The notes under the pieces: generated by a model
The model's database searches: none
What the model saw: only the letters and a program-made list of their open reading frames with translations
Told to the model about the DNA's origin: nothing
Shown: positions 35,263 to 44,316 of the stretch, one piece after another
Position numbering within the stretch: position 1 is the stretch's first letter
Layout: each line of letters begins with the position of its first letter
Made by a program: the position numbers and the translations under genes
From: an uncultured Bacteroidales bacterium
GTDB taxonomy: Bacteria > Bacteroidota > Bacteroidia > Bacteroidales > UBA932
DNA: 60,067 bases
Direction of reading: 5' to 3'
NCBI GenBank assembly: GCA_949300335.1
Contig: CASGDV010000139.1
Location: 1-60,067, forward strand

Positions 35263-36618
35263 ATGGAACAGACAGTCAAAAAGTATGTTGACGGGTTCAT
35301 GGCGGATCTTATGGCCAAAAACCCGGGTGAAAAAGAGTTTCATCAGGCAGTACGTGAAGTTCTTGAAAGTGTTGCTCCATATATAATCGAGCATCCTTAT
35401 CTGATGGATATGAAAATCCTTGAACGCATCGTGGAGCCGGAAAGAGTCGTGATGTTCAGGGTTCCATGGCTGAACGATGAAGGAGAAATCCAGGTCAACA
35501 GAGGATACCGTGTCCAGATGAACAGTGCTATAGGTCCATACAAGGGAGGAATCCGTTTCCATCCGAGCGTAAATCTCAGCATCATGAAATTCCTGGCTTT
35601 TGAGCAGACATTCAAGAACAGCCTCACGACACTTCCAATGGGAGCCGGCAAGGGAGGTTCTGATTTCAACCCTAAAGGGAAGTCAGACAATGAGGTTATG
35701 AAATTCTGTCAGAGCTTTATGACTGAACTGCAAAGACATATCGGACAGGATACCGACGTGCCAGCCGGTGACATCGGAGTAGGCGGACGTGAAGTCGGTT
35801 ACATGTTCGGTCAGTACAAGCGTCTCCGCAATGAATTCACCGGAACGCTTACAGGCAAAGGCATTTCCTGGGGTGGAAGTCCTCTCCGTCCGGAAGCTAC
35901 CGGATACGGCACATGCTATTTCGCCGCGGCCATGCTTGCAACCAAGGGAGACAGTTTTGAAGGAAAGACCGTCGTTATTTCCGGTGCGGGCAACGTTGCA
36001 CAGTATGCTGCCATGAAATCTCTCCAGTTGGGAGCCAAAGTGCTTACCATGTCCGATTCCAACGGTTATATTTACGATCCGGCAGGAATCGACGAAGAGA
36101 AGCTCGCATATATTATGGAATTGAAGAATGTGTTCCGCGGACGTATCAGGGAATATGTCCAGAAATATCCGAGCGCACAATATTTCGAGAACCAGCGCCC
36201 GTGGGGAATCAAATGCGATATCGCACTTCCTTGCGCTACCCAGAACGAGCTCGATGCGGATGATGCACAGAAGCTGATCGACAACGGATGTATCTGCGTC
36301 GCTGAAGGAGCAAACATGCCTTCTGTTCCGGGGGCAATTGAAATTTTCCAGAAAGCGAAGATTCTCTATGCACCGGGCAAGGCTTCAAATGCCGGCGGTG
36401 TCGCAACATCCGGTCTCGAAATGACCCAGAATTCAATAAGGCTCAAATGGACTCCTGAAGAAGTCGACAAGAATCTGCACAGGATTATGGATGATATCCA
36501 TGCTGCATGTGTAAAATATGGAACGGAGCCTGACGGATACGTAAATTACGTGAAAGGTGCGAATATCGCCGCCTTCATCAAAGTTGCGGATGCAATGATG
36601 GCACAGGGACTCGTATAA
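35263..36618 (+). CDS. gdhA: Glutamate dehydrogenase (hexameric, NADP-type)
   Basis: A 451-residue hexameric glutamate dehydrogenase. The substrate site GIRFHPSVNLSIMKFLAFEQ and the catalytic lysine region PMGAGKGGSDFNPKGKSD are intact. GKTVVISGAGNVAQYAAMK binds the dinucleotide and PGKASNAGGVATSGLEMTQN is the C-terminal signature. It assimilates ammonia from 2-oxoglutarate, which is central in anaerobic Bacteroidales. Length is normal. It is flanked by its own promoter and by the hairpin element at 36677. Confidence 0.96.
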   Translation: MEQTVKKYVDGFMADLMAKNPGEKEFHQAVREVLESVAPYIIEHPYLMDMKILERIVEPERVVMFRVPWLNDEGEIQVNRGYRVQMNSAIGPYKGGIRFHPSVNLSIMKFLAFEQTFKNSLTTLPMGAGKGGSDFNPKGKSDNEVMKFCQSFMTELQRHIGQDTDVPAGDIGVGGREVGYMFGQYKRLRNEFTGTLTGKGISWGGSPLRPEATGYGTCYFAAAMLATKGDSFEGKTVVISGAGNVAQYAAMKSLQLGAKVLTMSDSNGYIYDPAGIDEEKLAYIMELKNVFRGRIREYVQKYPSAQYFENQRPWGIKCDIALPCATQNELDADDAQKLIDNGCICVAEGANMPSVPGAIEIFQKAKILYAPGKASNAGGVATSGLEMTQNSIRLKWTPEEVDKNLHRIMDDIHAACVKYGTEPDGYVNYVKGANIAAFIKVADAMMAQGLV

Positions 36619-36676
36619 CCCCGGACGAGCATCGGGATATCCGGCAATTTTCTGGATTTCCGTAAATGCGGCAAAG

Positions 36677-36727
36677 AAAGGGAGGCGACCTAAAAGTCAT
36701 AGACTTTATTACGGTCCCTCCCTTTTT
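36677..36727 (+). repeat. Nested hairpin element, copy 2 (possible gdhA terminator)
   Basis: AAAGGGAGG and GACC pair with GGTC and CCTCCCTTT (one bulged C), enclosing the inner hairpin AAAGTC-ATA-GACTTT. A TTTTT run follows at 36723-36727. CCTAAAAGTCATAGACTT and ACGGTC repeat the core of the element at 9036. It sits 59 bp after gdhA and ends directly before the glycosidase remnant. Confidence 0.75.
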
Positions 36728-36730
36728 ATT

Positions 36731-37978
36731 ATATAATACGGTCGGACGATGAGATTCTGGACCATCTCTTTTATGCCAGTGTAAACACTCTGCCGAATTA
36801 CGTTGCTGATGACGGCAACATGGATGCCGGTGTATTCGAATACGGTCTGAATTGGGTAAGAGATGCTTCACAGACATGTCTCGGACTTATTCATGCCGGC
36901 GAATTCGAAAAAGCAGGTGTCATGCTGGAATATATCATACGTGATATGGTCAAGGAAGAAGGCATAACCATGATTTCAGGGGGATACGATAATCCGGACA
37001 TGGAACAGTTCGACCAGATGGGAGAATACATGTATACCATGAAAAGCTACGTTGACTGGACGGGAGACACGAGTATACTGCAGAAATACAGGAACAAGAT
37101 AATCAAACTCATCGAACGTCCCATCAGCGGAAGTTTTCAGGATGCCACAGGAATGCTCCACAACAGGCGGGAATTCTGGGAACGGAATTTCCAGGACGGT
37201 TATGAACTGGCCTATCAGATGTGGGTCACGCTGGGACTTCGTTCTGCAGCTTCCCTTGCTCCCTGCTTCACTACTGAGGAAAACGCTGAAAGATGGGAAA
37301 AGGAGGCCGACAGGATATGGGATGCTGCCATGAACCATCCGGAAGTGGCTCTGGTAGAAAACAATCATCTCATTAAGCGCCGTAATGTCGCTGACGGAAA
37401 GATGCTGTCGCGTTTGAAATATTACGGATGGGTGGACGGAGCACCTGGAAAAGTGGAAGCGCAGATGGAGTACAGGAGGATATGACAGATACAACACCAC
37501 ATCTCAGGGAGACCAGCCAGGACCGTGGACTTTTGCAACCATGTTCATTATCAGAGAGGCACACGAGGCCGGGATGTATGACATAAGCCGCCGCGGTCTC
37601 GAATGGATGTACAACACAGAAGGCGGCGATTCCGGTGCATGGCATGAAGAGATACCTCTGATCCGTCCGTCCATGAAGACAGCCGGACTTATACCATGGA
37701 CAACGGCCGAAATGACATATTTCATAGTCCGCCATGTCCTTGGCTTCGCATTCGACGGGAACGGAAATCTTTGCCTTTCTCCTGGAATATTCCAGCAGAC
37801 AACCGGATTGAAAGCCAGAATACGATACAGGGATTCATTCATAAGCTATTCCGTTGAAGGTACGGGAAAACCGGTCTCGGCTATCGTGAACGGTAAGAAG
37901 TACAAAATAGGGCAAAACGGTAAAATAAAGTTGGGAGATGATTTCAATGGAGGGGAAATAGTCATCCGATTGAAGTAA
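36731..37978 (+). pseudogene. Truncated, frameshifted glycosidase of the six-hairpin type
   Basis: Two frames together give about 410 residues of a large (alpha/alpha)6 hydrolase. The first, open from the hairpin element on, has GVFEYGLNWVRDASQTCLG near its start (a GLNWVRDA acid motif seen in such enzymes), and ends at 37485 with a stop. Homology resumes one frame over at about 37480 (RYNTTSQGDQPGPWTFATMF). The shift is one extra base at an AGGAGGA run near 37477-37482. The N-terminal catalytic and sugar-binding part is missing upstream of 36731. It is not translated as one protein unless the shift is programmed. Confidence 0.8.
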
Positions 37979-37984
37979 ATTTCT

Positions 37985-37992
37985 TACATTTG
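37985..37992 (+). promoter_or_regulatory. -7 element of the deoxynucleoside kinase gene
   Basis: TACATTTG at 37985-37992 is a perfect -7 box. The ATG is at 38009, so the leader would be only about 10 nt. No -33 TTTG is visible at 19-21 bp. Confidence 0.6.
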
Positions 37993-38008
37993 TGCCAAAA
38001 TATTGAAT

Positions 38009-38644
38009 ATGCACATAGGTATAGCAGGAAACATAGGCAGCGGAAAGACGACCCTCACCAGGATGCTGGCTGAGCATTACGGATGGATTCCGAAATATGA
38101 GGCGGTAACCTACAATCCGTATCTCGAGGATTATTACAAGGATATCAAAAGATGGTCTTTCAATCTTGAGACATATTTCCTTACCCAGAGATTCAAGGAC
38201 ATGATAGATATCTGCAAGTCGGACGATGTGATTATACAGGACCGTACAATCATGGAAGGTGTATGCATATTTGTGGATAACAACAGAGCCATGGGCAATC
38301 TTTCAGAAAGAGATTACGAGACATACATGGAACTTTTCAGGCTCATGATGTCGATGGTGAAATATCCCGACCTGCTCATATACCTTAAAAAATCGGTTCC
38401 CAATCTTGTGGGACAGATTAGGAAAAGAGGCCGGGAATATGAACAGAGCATAAGCATCGAATACCTTTCCGGACTTAACGAGAGATATGACAAATGGATT
38501 TCAGAATATACTTCTCCCCTGCTTGTCATTGACTCAGACAATCTGGATTTTGAAAATCGCGCCGAAGATTTTTCCATCATAACCGACAGGATAGATGCCA
38601 GACTGTACGGTCTGTTTTCAAAAGAATATGATTCGGCACTATAG
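38009..38644 (+). CDS. Deoxynucleoside kinase
   Basis: A 211-residue kinase from the ATG at 38009 (an in-frame TTG at 38003 gives only two extra residues). The P-loop GNIGSGKTTLTR is at the start. A second region IIQDRTIMEGV has the DR(S/T) motif of deoxyadenosine/deoxyguanosine kinases, and LIYLKKSVPNLVGQIRKRGR is the lid. It phosphorylates deoxynucleosides in salvage. It is followed by a terminator, so it is monocistronic. Confidence 0.9.
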   Translation: MHIGIAGNIGSGKTTLTRMLAEHYGWIPKYEAVTYNPYLEDYYKDIKRWSFNLETYFLTQRFKDMIDICKSDDVIIQDRTIMEGVCIFVDNNRAMGNLSERDYETYMELFRLMMSMVKYPDLLIYLKKSVPNLVGQIRKRGREYEQSISIEYLSGLNERYDKWISEYTSPLLVIDSDNLDFENRAEDFSIITDRIDARLYGLFSKEYDSAL

Positions 38645-38723
38645 TCGAAATAATTCTGGCACGGATGTTGTTTAATCTTTCAAACGGTTGTTAATAATAT
38701 ATTTAGTTGAACATAATTTAAAA

Positions 38724-38758
38724 GCCCGGCCGAAGTGATTTCGCCCGGGTCTTTTTTT
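38724..38758 (+). terminator. Terminator between convergent genes
   Basis: CCCGG-C-CGAA pairs with TTCG-C-CCGGG around a short loop (38725-38748), followed by C and seven T. It ends the deoxynucleoside kinase transcript. Read on the minus strand it has the weaker tail CTTTTAAATT, so it may also end the operon that closes at 38761. Confidence 0.88.
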
Positions 38759-38760
38759 AA

Positions 38761-39393
38761 TCAGAAACTTAATGCTATACCGTAGGTTATTCCCGCTATG
38801 TATGCATTGTTTCTTCTCAGTCTTTCATCCGGGACCTCCACGGAAATATTTCCCTCTCTTTCGAATACGAGAGGATTGGTAACAATATTCTGTATACTTA
38901 CAAGAAAATCAAGTTTTGAAAATCTGCTTAATGAAACCCTGTATCCGGCTCCTATTTTTCCGGTATAGGAAAGATATTTCATGTTTTTTATCTTCAATCC
39001 TGTACCCAGGTCAATAAATGAAAAGAATCTGCCGGCATTCGGATTGTTTCCGTGAAAAAGAGTCCCTCTCAGAGAAAACGGAATCATTCCGGTCTTTTCA
39101 TAGATTCCCGTATAGCCCGTATTGAATGAAATATTGAACTTCCGTGAAACATTGTATCCGACATTCAACAGTATCTGTCCGTTAGAACAATAGTTGAATG
39201 AATGTGTTCTCGAATCAACCCGTTGTCCGATTACATCCAGATAGTTGATATGTGTATATGAATATATCGTAGATACATAGCTCCATTCAAGTCCATATGT
39301 TACCTTGGGAAAGTCACCTGCCTTTCCGTAAAGATTGCCGCCGAACAGGAAGAAGGCAGCTGCTAAAAACAATCCGAATATATCAGAACGCAT
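38761..39393 (-). CDS. Hypothetical outer-membrane-type beta protein (2 of 2)
   Basis: A 210-residue protein with a signal peptide (to about residue 22). The remainder is beta-rich, with aromatic residues at strand ends and a final IAGITYGIALSF. I recognise no family. Its start overlaps the end of the preceding gene (39383) by 11 bp, so the two are translationally coupled and probably work together. It is the last of four genes that begin with pyruvate kinase, but no functional link to pyruvate kinase is evident. Confidence 0.68.
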   Translation of the reverse strand: MRSDIFGLFLAAAFFLFGGNLYGKAGDFPKVTYGLEWSYVSTIYSYTHINYLDVIGQRVDSRTHSFNYCSNGQILLNVGYNVSRKFNISFNTGYTGIYEKTGMIPFSLRGTLFHGNNPNAGRFFSFIDLGTGLKIKNMKYLSYTGKIGAGYRVSLSRFSKLDFLVSIQNIVTNPLVFEREGNISVEVPDERLRRNNAYIAGITYGIALSF

Positions 39394-39928
39394 AACAGAT
39401 ATTCAATTGTGGTGTCAGTGAAAACAGCAGGCCTGAAGTGAACAGATGCATTCCGACAACATTGTTGGCGGAAGTAAAATGACTGGCAAGTACCGGAGAT
39501 ATGCACAGGGAAATGCTTACAGGTACATCGAAACTGTATTCGAATCCGAAATTCGCACATATGCCGGCTATGATTCCATACTTGAACGGGCCGTTCATCA
39601 GACCGGTTCCGGAATCATGTGCATATCCGGCTGCAAGACCGGGACCCGCAAACCAGACCAGGTCGGACGACGGATTGCCCAGACAGAAATTGTATATGCA
39701 TCTCGCTTTGATTCCCGGAGAGTGTGTTTCAGACAATATCACAAGTGGATAATCGAGAACAGCAGAAACTTCGAGAAAAGACTGCTTCCCTACATTATGA
39801 TTGTAGACTATGCCGGAACCGTTGAAAGAGAAGGAGGCACCGGCAGATCTTGGCCGGGCTTCCGTTTCCAGAACATTCGAAAACACCGACACTGCAAGGA
39901 AAAGCGATATGAAGAATCCTCTTGCCAT
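39383..39928 (-). CDS. Hypothetical outer-membrane-type beta protein (1 of 2)
   Basis: A 181-residue exported protein: signal peptide to about residue 24, then beta-strand-like repeats of Gly, Ser and aromatic residues (FSFNGSGIVYNHNVG, WFAGPGLAAGYAHDSG, LLFSLTPQLNICYAF). No family is recognised. It resembles the following gene in size and style, without clear sequence identity. It begins 4 bp after the acetyltransferase stop. Confidence 0.66.
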   Translation of the reverse strand: MARGFFISLFLAVSVFSNVLETEARPRSAGASFSFNGSGIVYNHNVGKQSFLEVSAVLDYPLVILSETHSPGIKARCIYNFCLGNPSSDLVWFAGPGLAAGYAHDSGTGLMNGPFKYGIIAGICANFGFEYSFDVPVSISLCISPVLASHFTSANNVVGMHLFTSGLLFSLTPQLNICYAF

Positions 39929-39932
39929 TCAT

Positions 39933-40499
39933 TCATCCGATCTTTTTCTGCATATGCTTCATTCTGTGACCCATGAAATCCTTTTCTCCAACGACAGAAA
40001 ACCCCAGCCTTTCGTATAAAGCCTGTGCTTTAGGTTTGTCATAGTCCACGATAAGTCCTACTGTCGAATGTCCTTCCGATACCGCCCTGCCTACTATGCT
40101 GTCGATGAGGATACTGCCGATTCCCCTGGATCTCATGGACGCATCGACTGCTACCGAATCAATGTAATACTCCCCTGCTTCCGTTTCTTCAGAGGATGCA
40201 AAAGATACATTGCCGAATCTGGAGTGCAGGTCATCGGTTACCGGACGTTTCAGGTCACGGTATTCCGCACCGTCATATCCGTTTATCACTCCGACAATCA
40301 CGGACTCCTCTACAGCTACTAGAGTATTCCTGTAACTGTATATGGTATCTTCTGCTTCGACATATCCGGTGATTACGGAAACCAGATCATCCAATGTCAG
40401 ATCGTTTCCCATCCGGAGAAAGTCCTCGACCGGCCATGCGGCTACAATCAGCCTTGCAATCCGTACGGCATCCTCTTTCAATGCATCCCTGACAATCAT
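39933..40499 (-). CDS. GNAT-family N-acetyltransferase
   Basis: A 188-residue cytosolic protein. YIDSVAVDASMRSRGIGSIL holds the acetyl-CoA pyrophosphate loop (R-x-x-G-x-G/A), and ALYERLGFSVVGEKDF is the usual C-terminal strand. It could acetylate a metabolite or an N-terminus; substrate unknown. It begins 11 bp after pyruvate kinase in the same operon. Confidence 0.87.
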   Translation of the reverse strand: MIVRDALKEDAVRIARLIVAAWPVEDFLRMGNDLTLDDLVSVITGYVEAEDTIYSYRNTLVAVEESVIVGVINGYDGAEYRDLKRPVTDDLHSRFGNVSFASSEETEAGEYYIDSVAVDASMRSRGIGSILIDSIVGRAVSEGHSTVGLIVDYDKPKAQALYERLGFSVVGEKDFMGHRMKHMQKKIG

Positions 40500-40510
40500 A
40501 TCGCAACCAT

Positions 40511-41917
40511 CTATTCTACATATTTGAATTCCATATAGGTGGCTCCAAGTTCATCGTTGAAACTTCCTCCTATGAAGCCTACCAGATCACCTGAAGAAAT
40601 CCTGCCCTGTTCCTTGAGAATTCTTACGGATTCGCGGACAAAGCTTTCCTTGCTGTTCTGCACTTCGAATTTATAGCCGTATATGTCATACGTAAGGGCA
40701 AGTTCCCTCATCGTATATGAATTGTAGCACATCGCATATATCGGCACTTTAGGACGGAATTCGGCAAGATATCTTCCGGTCCTTCCCGTCCATGTATCGA
40801 AGATTATGGCTTTCACCGGTATTTCACGGGTGGATGCGACAAGAGACCTGGCGAGTACGGCAGCTATTGGTTTCGTAACTTTTTCCAGATTCAGGTCAAG
40901 AGATATGTTTATGGACTTCTCGGCCTCCATTGCTATCCTGTACATGGTCTTGACTGCCTCTACCGGATATTTGCCGTTGGCAGTCTCTCCGCTGAGCATA
41001 ATCGCATCCGTGCTCTGGAAAATAGCATTTGAGACATCCGTAACCTCCGCTCTTGTAGGACGGGGATTCTCTATCATGCTGTGAAGCATCTGTGTGGCAA
41101 TGATTACAGGCTTTTTCCTTGCACGGCATTTCTTCACGATATGCTGCTGTATCAGTGGAATCTTTTCTGCCGGTATCTCGACTCCCAGATCTCCTCTGGC
41201 AACCATGACTCCGTAACAATATGAAAGTATGTCGTCCAGATTGTCTATACCCTGCTGATTTTCAATCTTGGAAATGATTTTCAGGTGGCTGGAACGGTTG
41301 TCAAGTATTTCCTGTATTTCCAGCAAATCGTTCTTGCTCCTTACAAATGAATGGGCGATAAAGTCTATATCGGCGTCGACGGCCCAATTGACAAACATCC
41401 TGTCCTTTTCAGTAAGAGCAGGAAGAGAAATATGGACATTAGGCACATTGACGCTTTTCTTGCCTTTTATTACTCCGTTATTCTGGACTTCGCACAGCAG
41501 TTTGTCCTGATCCTTGCCGGTAACGAAAAGGTCCACGGCTCCGTCATCGATGAGTACGTGGGCTCCGACCGGAACATCTTCCACAAACTTTGCGCATGTA
41601 GTATAGAGTATCTTCTGGTTGCTTTTCATCTCGGGACCATTGTGGATTTCAAGCCAGTCCCCCGATTTGACAACAAAACCCACGGAATTCTCCATAGCAG
41701 TCAGCCTAACTTCCGGGCCCTTAGTATCAATCAGTATACCGATCTTGTCCGACACCTTGCGGATATTGTCGACCACATTCTGCGCCCCTTCCAAAGTGGC
41801 ATGTGCGGAATTGATACGTGCCACATTCATTCCACTCTCGTACAGCATCCGTATGAAATCGACATCACATCTCTGGTCGGATATCGTGCAGATTATCTTT
41901 GTTTTCTTATCAAACAT
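40511..41917 (-). CDS. pyk: Pyruvate kinase
   Basis: A 468-residue glycolytic enzyme that converts PEP and ADP to pyruvate and ATP. KIICTISDQRCDVDF opens the protein; LIDTKGPEVR and ISKIENQQGIDNLDDIL (catalytic region), VARGDLGVEIP, and ATQMLHSMIENPRPTRAEVTDV are diagnostic, and a C-terminal allosteric-type domain is present. It heads a four-gene minus-strand operon with a GNAT protein and two small envelope proteins. It is divergent from lrgA, with 68 bp between the starts. Confidence 0.96.
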   Translation of the reverse strand: MFDKKTKIICTISDQRCDVDFIRMLYESGMNVARINSAHATLEGAQNVVDNIRKVSDKIGILIDTKGPEVRLTAMENSVGFVVKSGDWLEIHNGPEMKSNQKILYTTCAKFVEDVPVGAHVLIDDGAVDLFVTGKDQDKLLCEVQNNGVIKGKKSVNVPNVHISLPALTEKDRMFVNWAVDADIDFIAHSFVRSKNDLLEIQEILDNRSSHLKIISKIENQQGIDNLDDILSYCYGVMVARGDLGVEIPAEKIPLIQQHIVKKCRARKKPVIIATQMLHSMIENPRPTRAEVTDVSNAIFQSTDAIMLSGETANGKYPVEAVKTMYRIAMEAEKSINISLDLNLEKVTKPIAAVLARSLVASTREIPVKAIIFDTWTGRTGRYLAEFRPKVPIYAMCYNSYTMRELALTYDIYGYKFEVQNSKESFVRESVRILKEQGRISSGDLVGFIGGSFNDELGATYMEFKYVE

Positions 41918-41985
41918 CTTTTACACTATTTTGAGGGGCGAATTTAAGAAAATTTATTGTATTTTCGCGCCAAAAAAAACAGCAT

Positions 41986-42354
41986 ATGGTTATCAGAGGA
42001 TTCTTTTTCATACTGATGTTCCTGGTTCTGGGAAACATATGTTCCACATTGTCAGGACATTTTATCCCAGGCAGTGTAATAGGAATGATACTGTTTTACC
42101 TTGCGCTCCAGTTCAAACTCATTAAAGCGGAATCTGTCAAGGCTGCGGCCGACTTCCTGACAGGCAACATGACCGTATTTTTCATTCCCGCATCAATCGG
42201 AATCATGAAGCAGTGGAATATGATCGGGAGCCACCTTATTGCATGGCTCGCTGTGACCTTCATATCTACCGTCATGGTCCTCCTGTCAGCCGGACTTGCA
42301 CATGACGGAATCGTCAGACTGGGACAACTTGTCAAAAACAAAGAAAAAAAATGA
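41986..42354 (+). CDS. lrgA: LrgA/CidA-family membrane protein
   Basis: A 122-residue protein with four hydrophobic helices. GHFIPGSVIGMILFYLALQF and FFIPASIGIM are the family marks. LrgA/CidA proteins resemble phage holins and act with LrgB/CidB in cell-death control or in export of small organic acids such as pyruvate or glycolate. Its stop overlaps the lrgB start by 4 bp, the usual pair. It is divergent from pyruvate kinase, which fits a pyruvate-linked role, but that is inference. Confidence 0.9.
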   Translation: MVIRGFFFILMFLVLGNICSTLSGHFIPGSVIGMILFYLALQFKLIKAESVKAAADFLTGNMTVFFIPASIGIMKQWNMIGSHLIAWLAVTFISTVMVLLSAGLAHDGIVRLGQLVKNKEKK

Positions 42355-43052
42355 ATATGCGTGAACTGATAATGAACGAACCAGCGATGATATGTCTCAC
42401 GGTAGGTTCGTATCTTTTCGGAGTATGGATAAGGAAGAAATCGGGACTGTCGCTCCTGCACCCGTTCCTTATCTGCATACCTGTCATCGTTTCCATATTG
42501 TATGCCATGGATATTCCATGCGACTTCTACATGGAATCCAATGCAATGGTCGAATTCATGCTTGGGCCCAGCGTTGTTTCGCTTGGACTGCTTCTCTACG
42601 AACACGCTAACACAATAAAAAAATATTTCATTTCCATCATGGTCAGCGTGCTTACCGGCAGCATTGTCGGAATCGGCAGCGTATTCCTTCTGTGCCGTTA
42701 TTTCAATCTTGACGATCTGTTCGTAAAATCCATGATGCCCAAATCCGTCACCACTCCGATAGCTATGGACCTTTCATCCATGATGGGCGGGAACGTTTCC
42801 CTGACGGCTGTGACAGTTGTACTGTGCGGATTCATCGGTGCAGTGTTCGGTCCTCTGTTCATTAGGCTCTTCCATATAGCCGCCCCCGTATCGAGAGGCC
42901 TTGCCCTTGGATGCAGCGCACACGGTCTGGGAACAGCAAAAGCCATCGAGACCGGTGCGGTAGAAGGAGCCGCAAGCGGTCTTGCAATAGCTCTGATGGG
43001 AATAATGACTGCCCTTGTCATGCCGTTGATGAGAACCCTGTTCGGCATATGA
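42351..43052 (+). CDS. lrgB: LrgB/CidB-family membrane protein
   Basis: A 233-residue polytopic protein of the LrgB family. FMLGPSVVSLGLLLYEH, SMMPKSVTTPIAMDLS and CSAHGLGTAKAIETGAVEGA match the family very well. It is translated together with lrgA (overlap 42351-42354). An internal in-frame ATG at 42357 is an alternative start. Confidence 0.93.
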   Translation: MNMRELIMNEPAMICLTVGSYLFGVWIRKKSGLSLLHPFLICIPVIVSILYAMDIPCDFYMESNAMVEFMLGPSVVSLGLLLYEHANTIKKYFISIMVSVLTGSIVGIGSVFLLCRYFNLDDLFVKSMMPKSVTTPIAMDLSSMMGGNVSLTAVTVVLCGFIGAVFGPLFIRLFHIAAPVSRGLALGCSAHGLGTAKAIETGAVEGAASGLAIALMGIMTALVMPLMRTLFGI

Positions 43053-43075
43053 AAATAAAGATTACAATTTTTTGC

Positions 43076-43083
43076 TAACTTTG
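43076..43083 (+). promoter_or_regulatory. -7 element of the GNAT-like gene
   Basis: TAACTTTG at 43076-43083 matches TAnnTTTG. The ATG is 83 bp downstream, leaving a leader of about 75 nt in which I saw no structure. The -33 box is not clear. Confidence 0.5.
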
Positions 43084-43166
43084 CCGACAGCATGATGCGT
43101 TTCATGAAACATTGAATAAAGAAATTATATATAAAAACTTGTACTGAAATCTAACCATAACCAATT

Positions 43167-44297
43167 ATGTCTGTAACGATTAAAAAAGTTTCAACCGCCA
43201 GGGAACTGGACGCGTTTGTCAAGTTTCCTTTGAAACTTTACAAGGATTGCCCATATTACGTTCCAAATCTGTTGTCGGACGATCTTTCGACCCTGAACCC
43301 GAAAACCAATGCTGCATTCGAATTCTGTCTGGCCGATTATTTTCTGGCCTACAGGGACGGCGAGCTGGTCGGAAGGACAGCAGCCATAATCAATTACAAA
43401 GCCAACGAAGCATGGAAAACGAATCAGGTTCGGTTCGGATGGATCGATTTTATCGACGACCCTGAAGTATCGAAGGCACTGCTGGATACAGTGGCGGCAT
43501 GGGGGAAAAGCAGAGGAATGGAAGAAATCGCCGGACCTCTCGGTTTCACTGATTTCGATCCGGAAGGTCTGCTTGTGGAAGGATTCGGACACATAGGAAC
43601 CATGATTACAATATATAATTATGAATACTATCTGAGGCATTTCGAGAATATGAGATTCGTAAAGGAAGTCGACTGGAAAGAGTTCCTTATAAAACTACCG
43701 GAAGCGCTGCCGGAACGATTTTCAAAAATGGCGGGAATCGTTCTTGAAAAAAACAAGTTGAAAATTAGAAAGCTCAAACGCAGTGACATTGCAAAGGAAA
43801 AGTACGGACAGAAACTGTTCAATCTGATTAACGAATGTTATATCAACCTTTACGGGTATTCCGTCCTTTCTCCGAAGCAGATTGACCAGTATGTGAAACA
43901 GTATCTCCAGTTCATAGATCTGAGGATGGTATCATTCATTGAAAACGAGGCCGGAGAGCTGGTTGCAACAGGAATAACAATGCCGTCATTGTCAGAAGGT
44001 CTCAGGAAAGCGAACGGAAAACTTTTCCCGTTCGGATGGTTCCACATGCTGAACTCTCTCATTTTCAACAAATCGGAGACACTGGACCTGTTGCTTGTAG
44101 CAATCAAGCCTGAATATCAGAACAAAGGTCTCAATTCCGTACTCTTCCTGGATTTGGTTCCGACACTGATTGAAATGGGATTCAAGTATGCGGAAACGAA
44201 TCCGGAACTTGAAACCAACACCAAAGTTCAGGCATTATGGGGTTCTTTCGATCATGTCCAGCATAAACGCCGGAGAATATATTCAAAAAAACTCTGA
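43167..44297 (+). CDS. GNAT-fold protein (YghO-like)
   Basis: A 376-residue protein with GNAT-type elements over its length (YFLAYRDGELVGRTAAIINY, LLLVAIKPEYQNKGLNSVLFLD, FKYAETNPELETNTKVQALW). The set WIDFIDDPEVSKALL and GPLGFTDFDPEGLLVEGF are typical of a widespread group of duplicated GNAT proteins with no assigned substrate. The rarA start follows within 20 bp. Confidence 0.83.
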   Translation: MSVTIKKVSTARELDAFVKFPLKLYKDCPYYVPNLLSDDLSTLNPKTNAAFEFCLADYFLAYRDGELVGRTAAIINYKANEAWKTNQVRFGWIDFIDDPEVSKALLDTVAAWGKSRGMEEIAGPLGFTDFDPEGLLVEGFGHIGTMITIYNYEYYLRHFENMRFVKEVDWKEFLIKLPEALPERFSKMAGIVLEKNKLKIRKLKRSDIAKEKYGQKLFNLINECYINLYGYSVLSPKQIDQYVKQYLQFIDLRMVSFIENEAGELVATGITMPSLSEGLRKANGKLFPFGWFHMLNSLIFNKSETLDLLLVAIKPEYQNKGLNSVLFLDLVPTLIEMGFKYAETNPELETNTKVQALWGSFDHVQHKRRRIYSKKL

Positions 44298-44316
44298 TTC
44301 CCCATTCGGAAAACCA

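Noticed and set aside
39446-39976. Long open frame on the plus strand across 39446-39976
   Set aside because: It is antisense to two exported proteins and a GNAT gene, has no recognisable family and no promoter; a shadow frame.
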